Assembly: GCA_017474045.1 (NCBI GenBank)
Contig: JAFUHX010000007.1
Location: 1-44,623 of the forward strand
Source: Clostridia bacterium
Lineage (GTDB): Bacteria > Bacillota > Clostridia > Oscillospirales > Acutalibacteraceae
Direction of reading: 5' to 3'
DNA: 44,623 bases
Shown here: in pieces, positions 35,092 to 43,280 of the stretch
How the letters are laid out: each line of letters begins with the position of its first letter
How positions within the stretch are numbered: position 1 is the first letter of the stretch
Notes under the pieces: model-generated
What the model was told of the DNA's origin: nothing
What the model saw: the letters and a program-made list of their open reading frames with translations, nothing else
Databases searched by the model: none
Position numbers and translations under genes: made by a program

Positions 35092-35136
35092 AAAAGAGGT
35101 TTCTACAGATTTTGCAATCTATAGAAACCCTTTGTT
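35092..35136 (-). terminator. Terminator after the glycosidase operon (repeat copy 3)
   Basis: The same hairpin in the third repeat copy. Read on the minus strand it is followed by CTCTTTTTAC, giving a better T run, and it lies about 45 bases past the glycosidase stop. Confidence 0.7.
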
Positions 35137-35180
35137 ATTTCAGGTTTATGCGGTCTGCACTTTTTTTACAGCCCTTAAAC

Positions 35181-37646
35181 TTAAGGGAGAGAGTTGATTG
35201 TTATATATTCAATCTGGGGAGCAAAAGAAACTTTTCCGTTAAAGCTATGCTTACCGTTATTTGAAAAAACAATTTCATTTTCGCCTTTTTCAAGATAAAG
35301 GTCAAAGGTCAGGGTTTTATAGGTAAACTTGCTGTAGGTGTTTCTTGCAAAAATATTTTTGCTTTCTTCGCCGCAGGTAACGGTTAAATAGCTTTCAATC
35401 AGGTCAACGTTATAGGAATGAACGCCGCCTTCGTTGTTGTTGGCGTAGCTTAAGGTTACGCGATAGAAGCCGCTTTTCGGAAGCTTGAATGTTGCTGAAG
35501 CACTTCCGCCTTCGGAAGAAATATTTGAAATATAGCTTCTTCCATATTTATCGGTTTCAAGTGTAGCTGAGCCGGAGAGAGAAAAATCCTTTGCTGAAAC
35601 TGTTTTTGAATATTGGCTTTCTCCTGTTTTTTCAACGGTAAAGTCATTAACGCTTTCTTCAAATCGAATTTCGTTAAGCCCTCTTCTCAGATAAATAACA
35701 GAACCGTTTTCAAGGTTTGTTTCGCAGTTGTCAATATAAGCTTTTCCGCTGTAGGAACCGTTAAATTTATAGTAGCTGTCAGAAGGAGCAACGGCAAGGA
35801 ACGCGGTGTTGTTTTCGCTGTCTTCAAGAACTTCAATTTCAGAGGAATAAACATCTTTTGAAACAAGAACGCTGTCAAGAACAAAGGTTCCGCTGTTGTT
35901 TGTGAATTGAAGCGTGTGGATACCGGCTGAAAGAAAGACCTGAAGGGTTTTGCAGTCGGTATATTCACTTTTAATTGTGTTGGGAAGAGAAAGCTCCTGA
36001 GTTTTTCCGTCAAGAGTGAAGTTAACGGTTGCATTGTCTCTTCCGTGGGGAACACCTGAATCGTTATGCTTTCCGAAAATAACGTCAAGATTATAAATTC
36101 CGCTTGAGGCAACGCTGATGTTGATTCTGACACCGTCGCCGTGGTTTTCCATTCCGCCAACCATGCCCGAGGTTTCGCCTGTTGTTGCGTAAGCGCTGTC
36201 GTATGTATAAGCGTTACCGAGAAGAACTCCGTTTTCAAACTCATATCTTTTGGGAATGTTGGTGTTTCTGATTACTTCGCTGTTTTCATCGTGGGGTGTT
36301 ACGCTGATGAAATAAACTGCGTTTGAGTCAGTTGCGGGAATGTTGATGTTGAGCTTTTCGTCAGAGTTGGCGCTGTATTGTCTTAAAACAATGGGCTCAG
36401 AAACAATTCCTGAAAGACCCTTATAATAAACGCACTCGATTTTAATGTCAACCTTGCTTCCTAAGTTGGTTTTGTCAAGATTTTTGATTTCAACAGCGCG
36501 CTTGTTTTCGCTTCCTGCGCAAATAATTTTAATTTCGTCTTTTTCGTCGGTAATGGAAGCAATTCCCTTGTAGGTAAGTCTCCAGTCGCCGTCATGCTTG
36601 TGGCTTTCTTTAAGGGCTGAAACATTGGTTTCAAGAAGCTGACCTTCCATTTCGGCGTATTTTCTGTAAAGCCACCAGTTTGAGTTAGGTGAGTTATCAT
36701 CGGCGCAGGTGTCATTAAGGTTGTTTGCGAGACGCCAGAACGCCATGTTTGCCCATGTTCCCGTGTTTTCAATGGCAGTAATATAATGAATCATTTTTGA
36801 GGGGTCGCCGCAGTCTTCCATTGAGCCGTATTCCGTAACGATTATCGGAAGAGGAGAAATGTTTAATTCTTTTTCAATTCGTCTGTAGTCTGAAACATGG
36901 TTTTCCCAATCATAAATTGACCAGAAAGCGAGCTCATGATAAATCATGATTTCAGGAACGCAGTTGTTTTCTTTGCAATAGGTCATAAAGCCTTCTTGCT
37001 TTTCAGTAACATAATCGCAAAAGCCGGGTCCGCCGATTTTTGCCTGACTGTTAATTGATTTAACAAGGTCAAAGGTGATTTTCCAGGCTTCATAGAAGTT
37101 AGCTTTTCCGATTTCGTCATAATAAAGGTTTCCGTCAACATAATTTCCGAACCAGACAGCGTTGTCACACTCATTAAAAATGCAATAAACAATGTCTTCA
37201 GCATAGTCTTTTTCAGAAAGAAGTCTGACCTTTTCTTCAACAATGGGAAGATAGCGGTCATAGAGGAAGCTCTTCCAGTCATAAGTTCCGTTTTTTCTCA
37301 TTTCCATGATTTCATCATAGCAATAATACCAGGTGTCGAAAGTATCCTGAAGATAAACCACTCTGTAGTCACACTCTTCAAGCTGAGAAGAAACGTTGTC
37401 AATATCTCCGGTGGGGTGCTGAAGACCGCCGATAACCTTTTGAGAAACCGAAGAAATATCGAGACTGTTTGTCATAGCCTCTGAGGGAACGCCTTCTTCG
37501 GCAAGACCATAAAGAAAGCCCGTTGCTTTGGTTGAAACCTCGCCCTTTGTTTTTGAAGCGTCAATTTCCAGCGTAGGAACCCAGGAAACAGGAAGTGCCT
37601 CCAGAAGCATGATGATTGAAATTAAAAATGCAATAATAGATTTCAT
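35181..37646 (-). CDS. Secreted clan GH-A-like glycoside hydrolase with CBM-like domains
   Basis: 821 residues. A signal peptide covers about 1-20 (hydrophobic, preceded by MK). A TIM-barrel glycosidase domain spans about 40-345, with a predicted acid/base in NEC (E159) and nucleophile in VTEYG (E272), 113 residues apart; the pattern recalls GH39-type enzymes and other retaining clan A families. A beta domain follows (350-460), then a CBM35/CBM6-like module (about 467-597, starting YEFENG and ending VLDSVLV), a short domain, and a second CBM-like module (about 680-821). It should act outside the cell on a plant, host or microbial glycan; the exact substrate is unknown. It starts 12 bases after the preceding gene, so the two form one operon. 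Ribosome-binding site AAGGAG. Confidence 0.8.
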   Translation of the reverse strand: MKSIIAFLISIIMLLEALPVSWVPTLEIDASKTKGEVSTKATGFLYGLAEEGVPSEAMTNSLDISSVSQKVIGGLQHPTGDIDNVSSQLEECDYRVVYLQDTFDTWYYCYDEIMEMRKNGTYDWKSFLYDRYLPIVEEKVRLLSEKDYAEDIVYCIFNECDNAVWFGNYVDGNLYYDEIGKANFYEAWKITFDLVKSINSQAKIGGPGFCDYVTEKQEGFMTYCKENNCVPEIMIYHELAFWSIYDWENHVSDYRRIEKELNISPLPIIVTEYGSMEDCGDPSKMIHYITAIENTGTWANMAFWRLANNLNDTCADDNSPNSNWWLYRKYAEMEGQLLETNVSALKESHKHDGDWRLTYKGIASITDEKDEIKIICAGSENKRAVEIKNLDKTNLGSKVDIKIECVYYKGLSGIVSEPIVLRQYSANSDEKLNINIPATDSNAVYFISVTPHDENSEVIRNTNIPKRYEFENGVLLGNAYTYDSAYATTGETSGMVGGMENHGDGVRINISVASSGIYNLDVIFGKHNDSGVPHGRDNATVNFTLDGKTQELSLPNTIKSEYTDCKTLQVFLSAGIHTLQFTNNSGTFVLDSVLVSKDVYSSEIEVLEDSENNTAFLAVAPSDSYYKFNGSYSGKAYIDNCETNLENGSVIYLRRGLNEIRFEESVNDFTVEKTGESQYSKTVSAKDFSLSGSATLETDKYGRSYISNISSEGGSASATFKLPKSGFYRVTLSYANNNEGGVHSYNVDLIESYLTVTCGEESKNIFARNTYSKFTYKTLTFDLYLEKGENEIVFSNNGKHSFNGKVSFAPQIEYITINSLP

Positions 37647-37658
37647 GGCAATTCTCCT

Positions 37659-39857
37659 TTATCCAACCTTGAGGAAGGATTTTTCTTCAAGAGTAATTCC
37701 GTTAACAACAACATCCTTGTTGTTATAGTTAACGTAAACATTAATTCCGCCTTCATATTCAGTGCACCAGACACCCTTTTTAACTTTGTAGTGGTCAGTT
37801 ATTCTTTTGTTGCGAAGAGATGAAAGGGTGTTGCTCAGTCTTTCATAGGCACTTTGAGCCAGAGACATCTGATTGAGATAATAGCAATTGTCAGCCTTGT
37901 CTTCTGAAGAAAGGTCGCTGTAATAAAGGGTAAAAGAGGGAATGCAGCCATATTCTGCCGCTTTCAGAACAGCGTTTTCTGTGTTCGAAGAAAGATTGAT
38001 TGAAGAAGAGGAATATTCTGAAACGCTTCGAAGAAGAATTTGCATAAAGGGTACCGATGAATAGCCTGACTTCGAAGCATAAACGGAGCTTGTGGGAAGA
38101 TTTGTTATGTAGTCGGCGTATTTGACCGTATAGATGTTGCATTGGTCAACCATTAAGCTTTTTGAAGCTGAAAGGGCCTGAGTCTGAGTTCTGACGGTGT
38201 TCTGAAGCTTAATTCGGTCAGAATAATTCTTTTGGTTGAAGTCGCTGAAAAGAAGCTTTCCTGCGTCTGAAAGGCAGATTCCCGAAATATTAAAGCTATT
38301 GAACTTATTTATTAAGGTGTTGGCGTTTTCTGAAATTTCATCGGTTGAAGCCAAAGCTGTTTCGCCGCCTGAAGAAATAACTGAATTTTTGAAGTCAACA
38401 ATTTCTGCCGCCGTCTTTTTTCCGCTAAGAGAAACAGCAGGATTTTTAAAAGCACCTTTTTCGCCGGAAATCAGTTTTGCATCGGCAAAGAAATCAATGT
38501 TCTGAGAATTGACAAAAGACAAAAATTCCTGATATTCCTCTTCGGTTCCCAAGGATGAAAGAAGCGAGACAGATGAAGCTGAACGCTGTTTCAATGAGCC
38601 GCTGAAAAGACCGGAATATCTTAAAACAATGTTTCCAAGCCCCTTGCTTCTGAGAATAGACAAAACGTCTTCTGCCTGCTCAAAGGTGGTCAGAGCTTTA
38701 ACTGAATTCTTTTCGCCGATGTTTGCCGAAGCAATAAGATTAAGAACAAAGGGAAGACTTTCTTTGGTTTCTTCTTTTTTGCTTAAAGAGAAAGCTCCGT
38801 TTCGAATAAGAAGCTCTCGGCAAGCTCCCGCCATTCCGCAATAAGAGGCATTACTGCCGGAAAGAAAACGATAAGCAATGTTAATGTTTCCGCTGTAGCG
38901 GTTGTTTGAAACAAAGATTTCAGATCCGTCTTCATTAGTGCAATAGGAAGTCAGCTCAAAGCTTGCACCCACGCGGTTGCTGCCTGAATTTTTCAAAGCC
39001 TTATCAGCGGTGATTGTTGCAAGGCTGTCGCCTTCCTGAATGAGAGCGACAAAAGCGCTGTTTTCTTTTTTCATTCCGAAAGCGGCAACATAGCAGCTTT
39101 CCTTTGTTTGCGCTGATTTAACAGAAGGGTCTGAGCCATAAACAGAAAGCTTTACCGGTGAGAAACTTTCTTCTTTTTCAGAAATATCTAAGGTTACGCC
39201 GCAACCTTCGGGAAGGAAAATATAGTCTCCGTCTGAAGCGCTTTCGCAAGAGCCGAAATATTCAAGAAAATGAATTCCTTTTAAAACAACATTATCGCTG
39301 CAAAGAGAGGTGTCTATTTCGCTGCAGTTAATTTTTGCCGTAACTGCCTGACCTTCAAAGCCGAAAACAGCGGGAACAACAAAATTAATTACGCTTCCGT
39401 CTGAAAGCTTTTCTTCAAAGCGATATGTAACAGTTACTCTTCCTTTTTCAATTTTATATTCAGCAAGACCCTTTTCAACGCTGTCTGACTGTGAGTTGAG
39501 AGTAATTGCCTGGTTGCCTGCCAGAATGTCAATTTTCAAAACAGCAGGCTGAGAGTCGATGTAGCTATCGGGCAGAGAGTTCCAAAGTCTTTTTGCTGAA
39601 GCGTCATAGACTGAAATGCTCATTGTGGCTTTGTCAAAATATAAAACATTAAGGTCGTTTCTGGAAACTCTGATGAGCTTTTCTCTTTCAAGCGGCTGAT
39701 AAAAAAGCTTTTTATTTTCAGACTCCTTGCTTTCGGAAAATGAAATTCCCTCAGAAGAAATTTTATAAGAATCTGACTTTGTTCCTGAACAGGCTGAAAG
39801 ACTGAAAACAATAGCCAACACAAAAATCAAACAAAGTAACCTTCGAATTTTATGCAT
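37659..39857 (-). CDS. DUF5696-like lipoprotein
   Basis: 732 residues. Residues 1-25 are a lipoprotein signal with lipobox LSAC. The mature part begins with a beta-rich region containing NVLYFDKATMSISVYD, and IHFLEYFGS followed by DYIFLPEGCGVTLDI, which recalls the DUF5696 family of Firmicutes. The second half (about 400-690) alternates beta and alpha and could be a TIM barrel with glycosidase-like topology; this is inference. I start at the ATG at 39857 after AGGAG, because the longer frame adds 28 residues before the signal peptide. It is co-transcribed with the downstream glycosidase, so a role in binding or processing the same glycan is likely. Confidence 0.7.
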   Translation of the reverse strand: MHKIRRLLCLIFVLAIVFSLSACSGTKSDSYKISSEGISFSESKESENKKLFYQPLEREKLIRVSRNDLNVLYFDKATMSISVYDASAKRLWNSLPDSYIDSQPAVLKIDILAGNQAITLNSQSDSVEKGLAEYKIEKGRVTVTYRFEEKLSDGSVINFVVPAVFGFEGQAVTAKINCSEIDTSLCSDNVVLKGIHFLEYFGSCESASDGDYIFLPEGCGVTLDISEKEESFSPVKLSVYGSDPSVKSAQTKESCYVAAFGMKKENSAFVALIQEGDSLATITADKALKNSGSNRVGASFELTSYCTNEDGSEIFVSNNRYSGNINIAYRFLSGSNASYCGMAGACRELLIRNGAFSLSKKEETKESLPFVLNLIASANIGEKNSVKALTTFEQAEDVLSILRSKGLGNIVLRYSGLFSGSLKQRSASSVSLLSSLGTEEEYQEFLSFVNSQNIDFFADAKLISGEKGAFKNPAVSLSGKKTAAEIVDFKNSVISSGGETALASTDEISENANTLINKFNSFNISGICLSDAGKLLFSDFNQKNYSDRIKLQNTVRTQTQALSASKSLMVDQCNIYTVKYADYITNLPTSSVYASKSGYSSVPFMQILLRSVSEYSSSSINLSSNTENAVLKAAEYGCIPSFTLYYSDLSSEDKADNCYYLNQMSLAQSAYERLSNTLSSLRNKRITDHYKVKKGVWCTEYEGGINVYVNYNNKDVVVNGITLEEKSFLKVG

Positions 39858-39906
39858 AGAAAAAACTCCTTGAATAAGTTTTGTTGTTTTAATCCATATT
39901 TTTTTA

Positions 39907-39935
39907 AGTATAACATACTTTTTTCCATAATTCAA
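39907..39935 (-). promoter_or_regulatory. SigA-type promoter for the lipoprotein-glycosidase operon
   Basis: Minus strand TTGAAT, 17-nt spacer, TATACT, about 50 nt before the lipoprotein start and just after the terminator of the upstream gene. Confidence 0.7.
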
Positions 39936-39943
39936 TTTCAAAT

Positions 39944-39982
39944 ATAAAAGGAGCTTTAAAAAACAACTTTTTACAGCTCCAA
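39944..39982 (-). terminator. Terminator after the four-helix protein
   Basis: Minus strand GGAGCT/AGCTCC (39975-39980 with 39950-39955), with an inner A/T stem, followed by TTTTAT. Confidence 0.75.
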
Positions 39983-40010
39983 AATATTGTGATTACAGAA
40001 ATAAAAGATT

Positions 40011-40442
40011 TTACATAAATTCCATAAGGTCTTTTATAAGCTTCTGTTCTTCTTTAATAAGTCTGTCTGCCAGTCTTTCTGCAGCTTTGTCGGCGGTGGG
40101 ATATTTATTTTTATAAATTGAAATCTGTTTAATTCCCATGTTGCAGCCGTCTGTCATAAGATGGGCTATTGTTTGGTCTGAGTTGTCGCCCATAAGATGA
40201 GTGTTGATTTTGAGCCACGACATTGCTCTTGCCATTGGGTTAGGCTCCTTTCCGCTTTCACCCTCTTTTTCAAGAAGCTCATTAGCTTCGTCGCCCAAAG
40301 CTTCGTGAGCCTGAAGCGAAGCGGTGAGAATATCAAGAAGCTTTTCGCTTTTAACGTTGTCGAGAACCTCTCTTATTGAGTTGACGGCAGTTTTTGTTCC
40401 GCTGTCACATTCTTTTAAAAGATGAATACTGTCTTCTGTCAT
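40011..40442 (-). CDS. Four-helix-bundle (ferritin-like) protein of unknown function
   Basis: 143 residues, all predicted helical: MTEDSIHLLKECDSGTKTAV, then LQAHEALGDEANELL, PMARAMSWLKINTHLMGD and a long C-terminal helix with KAAERLADRLIKEEQKLI. The heptad pattern and the conserved E-x(n)-H-x-x-L arrangement resemble the DUF2383/PA2169-type ferritin-like bundle common in Clostridia. I see no complete di-iron ExxH pair set, so metal binding is not established. The ATG follows AAAGG at 11 bases; the GTG three codons earlier is too close to it. It has its own terminator and diverges from the ABC exporter. Confidence 0.65.
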   Translation of the reverse strand: MTEDSIHLLKECDSGTKTAVNSIREVLDNVKSEKLLDILTASLQAHEALGDEANELLEKEGESGKEPNPMARAMSWLKINTHLMGDNSDQTIAHLMTDGCNMGIKQISIYKNKYPTADKAAERLADRLIKEEQKLIKDLMEFM

Positions 40443-40512
40443 AAAAAACACAACCTTTGTTTATTTTTATCTATTGTTTGCTTTAAGAAATCTTTTTATG
40501 CAAAACTCGCTA

Positions 40513-40541
40513 TTGTAAAAATTATTTTTTTATGTTATAAT
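40513..40541 (+). promoter_or_regulatory. SigA-type promoter for the ABC exporter operon
   Basis: TTGTAA, 17-nt spacer, TATAAT, about 50 nt before the permease start. Probably drives the permease, ATPase, DnaD-like and DnaC-like genes, whose spacers are all short (17-22 bases). Confidence 0.7.
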
Positions 40542-40592
40542 TACTGTCTAAAAATGCGCGTAAACATAAGCTGCCTTGAAAGGAGAATGTTT

Positions 40593-41438
40593 TTGAAAAA
40601 CAAAAATACCTTAGGTAACCACACAAGCAACTTCATGAAATATCGCTATCTTCTTAAAGAGTTAGTCAATAAAAACATAAAGCTTCAATACAGAGACTCT
40701 GTTCTGGGGGTTTTCTGGACTTTTCTTCAGCCCCTTCTTAACATGATTGTTCTCTCTCTTGTTTTCAACAATCTTTTCGGAAAAGATAACAGCAAGGTCG
40801 TTAACTATCCGGTTTATCTTCTTTGCGGAAGACTGATGTTTGAATTTTTTACCAAGTCAACCAAAAAGGCGATGAAATCAATCAGAAGTCACGCCGGTAT
40901 AATCAAAAAGGTTTATGTTCCGAAATATATTTATCCTGTATCGTCGGTTCTTTCAACCTTTGTTACATCAATGGTTTCTCTTCTGGTTCTGGTTTTCGTT
41001 GTTGCCTTTTTCAATATTGCAAAAATCAACCCTATAGATATAACATGGAGAGTAATTTTTGTTCTCGTTCCCATTTTAATTGTTTTTGTTTTGTCTTTGG
41101 GCGTAAGCATGATTCTTGCAACAGCAGACGTTTTCTTCAAGGACGTTGAAAATATCTATGATGTTTTCACAACCCTTCTTTTCTATCTCACTCCGATTGT
41201 TTATCATCCCGACAGACTCGGCTTTGCTGAGGGCAGCTTTATGAGCTATGTTATAAAGCTTAACCCATTGGGAGGAATTGTTGGAATGTTCAGAGCCTGC
41301 GTTATCTGGGGCAATGACTTTATTCAGTATTGGGATTTCGGTCAGATGTATTATTGCATAGGCTTTTCCGTTGTTACACTCATAATAGGCTTTGTTTTGT
41401 TTTATAAAAATCAAGATAAATTTATTCTTCATATTTAA
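40593..41438 (+). CDS. ABC-2 type polysaccharide/teichoic acid export permease
   Basis: A 281-residue permease of the TagG/Wzm group. The N-terminal cytoplasmic helix LLKELVNKNIKLQYRDSVLGVFW precedes six TM helices and is typical of the family. The C-terminal LNPLGGIVGMFRACVIW segment is also characteristic. It pairs with the ATPase that follows to export a lipid-linked glycan. The AAAGGAG site favours TTG at 40593; the in-frame ATG at 40587 is only one base from AGGAG. No glycosyltransferase gene is near, so the cargo is unknown. Confidence 0.87.
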   Translation: MKNKNTLGNHTSNFMKYRYLLKELVNKNIKLQYRDSVLGVFWTFLQPLLNMIVLSLVFNNLFGKDNSKVVNYPVYLLCGRLMFEFFTKSTKKAMKSIRSHAGIIKKVYVPKYIYPVSSVLSTFVTSMVSLLVLVFVVAFFNIAKINPIDITWRVIFVLVPILIVFVLSLGVSMILATADVFFKDVENIYDVFTTLLFYLTPIVYHPDRLGFAEGSFMSYVIKLNPLGGIVGMFRACVIWGNDFIQYWDFGQMYYCIGFSVVTLIIGFVLFYKNQDKFILHI

Positions 41439-41459
41439 TTTGAATTCGGGAGAAAAACT

Positions 41460-42203
41460 ATGGCGAATTACGCAATTGATGTTGACCATGTCAGCATGAT
41501 GTTTAACCTCAACAGCGACGGCGTTGACAGCGCGAAGGAATATCTTGTCAAGGCGGCAAAAAAAGAGCTGCGCTACACAAATTTCTGGGCACTGAAGGAT
41601 GTCAGCTTCAAGGTCAAAAAAGGGGACAGAATGGGCGTTATGGGCTTTAACGGCGCCGGAAAAAGTACTCTTTTAAAGGTTATTGCAGGTGTTCTGAAAC
41701 CAACCTTTGGTTCAGTTAATGTTTCAGGGGTTATTGCGCCTATGCTTGAGCTTGGCGCCGGCTTTGACTCAAACTACAGCGGCAAGGAAAACATTTTTCT
41801 CTATGCGGCAACAATGGGCTTTCCAAGGTCTTTTATTGAAGAAAAATATGACGAAATAGTTGAATTTTCAGAGCTTGGTCAGTTTATTAACGCTCCGCTT
41901 AAAAGCTATTCTTCGGGAATGAAGTCGCGCCTTGGCTTTGCCATTGCCACCTCTGTTAAGCCCGATGTTCTGATTTTAGACGAGGTTCTCAGCGTTGGTG
42001 ACGCAGCCTTCAGAGAAAAGAGCGAAAGACGAATTGAAAACATGATGGGAGACGGTGTTACTGTTTTATATGTTTCACACAGCACCGACAGAGTCAGACG
42101 AATTTGCAACAAGGCAATAATTTTAACAAAAGGTCAGCTTGTTGCCAACGGAGAAGCAGACGATATCTGCAAGCTTTACAAAGAAATGGTCAGTCAAAAA
42201 TAA
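41460..42203 (+). CDS. ABC transporter ATPase for polysaccharide/teichoic acid export
   Basis: 247 residues of the TagH/Wzt type. An N-terminal extension of ~45 residues precedes FWALKDVSF. Walker A is GFNGAGKST, the signature YSSGMKSRL, Walker B VLILDEVLS, and the switch His lies in VSHSTD. It ends soon after the nucleotide-binding domain, so it lacks the C-terminal carbohydrate-binding domain that sets cargo specificity in Wzt of the E. coli O9a system. The ATG follows GGGAG, 21 bases after the permease stop. Acts with the preceding permease. Confidence 0.9.
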   Translation: MANYAIDVDHVSMMFNLNSDGVDSAKEYLVKAAKKELRYTNFWALKDVSFKVKKGDRMGVMGFNGAGKSTLLKVIAGVLKPTFGSVNVSGVIAPMLELGAGFDSNYSGKENIFLYAATMGFPRSFIEEKYDEIVEFSELGQFINAPLKSYSSGMKSRLGFAIATSVKPDVLILDEVLSVGDAAFREKSERRIENMMGDGVTVLYVSHSTDRVRRICNKAIILTKGQLVANGEADDICKLYKEMVSQK

Positions 42204-42220
42204 TTCAGGAGAAAACCAAA

Positions 42221-43258
42221 ATGGAATTTAAAATCAGCCCTTCAGCTTTTGGCAATATGTTTGCCATACCTGCGGCTATTGTTGATGAAAACTTAAAAAT
42301 GGCGGGAGCTGTTCAGCTCAAGTCAGTTTTATATATGTTCCGCCACTTTTATTCAGGAAAAAATCCGAGCCTTGAAGAAATTTCAAAAGCAATCGGCTAT
42401 GATGTTGATCTTGTTGAAGACGCAATGATGTTCTGGCTTGAAAGAGGAATTGTTTCAAAGGTCGAAGATGACCTTGGCGAACAGCTTAAACCGGCTGAAA
42501 AAATTGCCGAGGTGAAGAGCGAAGCAAAAAAAGAAGAAATAAAAGAAAAAACGGTCAGCGAAATTCCCGTTTCAAAGCCCAGCCATGAGCAAGTTGCCAA
42601 AAGATGCAGCGAATGTGATCAATTCAGAATGCTTTTTGCTGAAGCTCAGCAAAAATTGGGAAAGACCATAGGCTACGACGGTCAATCAACCTTAATTATG
42701 ATTCACGACAGCTACGGCCTTCCCATTGAAGTAATTCTGATGCTGCTTGAATATGCTGTTTCAAAGGGAAAAACCGGCTACAAAAGCCTTGCAAGCATTG
42801 CAAAGCAATGGTGCGAAAAAGATATCGACACTCTTGAAGCGGCTGAGGCATACATTATGGAGCAAAGCGAGGTTGACGGACTCTGGAGAGAGTTTCAGCA
42901 GCTTACGGGAGTAAAAAACGCAAACCCCACTACTAAACAAAGAAACTATTTTTCTTTGTGGAGCAAGGCCTATGGCTTCAACGCGGAAATGATTTATCTG
43001 GCTTATGAAATCAGCATTGAAAGAACTGAGAAAATGAGTCTTGGATATATGGATAAGGTTTTAAAATCATGGAGCGAAAATTCAATTAAAACTCCTGTTG
43101 ATGTTGAAAAAGAGCAGGAAAAATGGCGCGAAGGTCAGAAGGCAAAGTCTTCTTCAAAAGCTTCCAAAGAGGGAAAGAGCGAAACTAAGACATCTTCGTC
43201 TTATGACCTTGATGCTTTTGCAAAAAAAGGAATCGGAATAAAATATAAAAAATCTTAA
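42221..43258 (+). CDS. DnaD-like primosome protein
   Basis: 345 residues. The N-terminal winged-helix-like region covers about 1-90 (KSVLYMFRHFYSGKN, SLEEISKAIGYDVDLVEDAM). A charged linker contains SEAKKEEIKEK. Two DnaD/DnaB_2-type helical domains follow, at about 130-210 and 215-290, each ending in a family-like I-A-K-Q-W or V-L-K-S-W motif. It ends in a Lys/Ser-rich tail. In Firmicutes such proteins help load the replicative helicase at origins and stalled forks. I start at the ATG 42221 after AGGAG; the frame extends back into the ATPase gene but is not coding there. The DnaC-like ATPase follows 22 bases later, a functional pair. Confidence 0.85.
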   Translation: MEFKISPSAFGNMFAIPAAIVDENLKMAGAVQLKSVLYMFRHFYSGKNPSLEEISKAIGYDVDLVEDAMMFWLERGIVSKVEDDLGEQLKPAEKIAEVKSEAKKEEIKEKTVSEIPVSKPSHEQVAKRCSECDQFRMLFAEAQQKLGKTIGYDGQSTLIMIHDSYGLPIEVILMLLEYAVSKGKTGYKSLASIAKQWCEKDIDTLEAAEAYIMEQSEVDGLWREFQQLTGVKNANPTTKQRNYFSLWSKAYGFNAEMIYLAYEISIERTEKMSLGYMDKVLKSWSENSIKTPVDVEKEQEKWREGQKAKSSSKASKEGKSETKTSSSYDLDAFAKKGIGIKYKKS

Positions 43259-43280
43259 TTATCAGAAAGAAGGTAGCTTT

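Larger units (their letters stand above)
34541..35175. repeat. Tandem ~254-bp repeat, two full copies and a partial third
   Basis: Copies start at 34541, 34798 and 35052; the third stops after about 125 bp. Each full copy contains (a) a strong hairpin with stem GGTTTCTACAGATT/AATCTATAGAAACC and (b) a predicted three-way junction: AACAAACA/TGTTTGTT closing helix (34698-34705 with 34775-34782), CCAAAATTAAGC/GCTTAATTTTGG (34709-34720 with 34726-34737) and GGCGTAC/GTACGCC (34748-34754 with 34759-34765). Copy two keeps the same stems 254 bp on. In copy two the left arm of hairpin (a) is changed, so only copies one and three keep a strong hairpin there. No coding frame is supported. Confidence 0.85.

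Noticed and set aside
34541-35175. CRISPR array
   Set aside because: Repeat units are ~254 bp and contiguous with no unique spacers of 25-45 bp; no cas genes.
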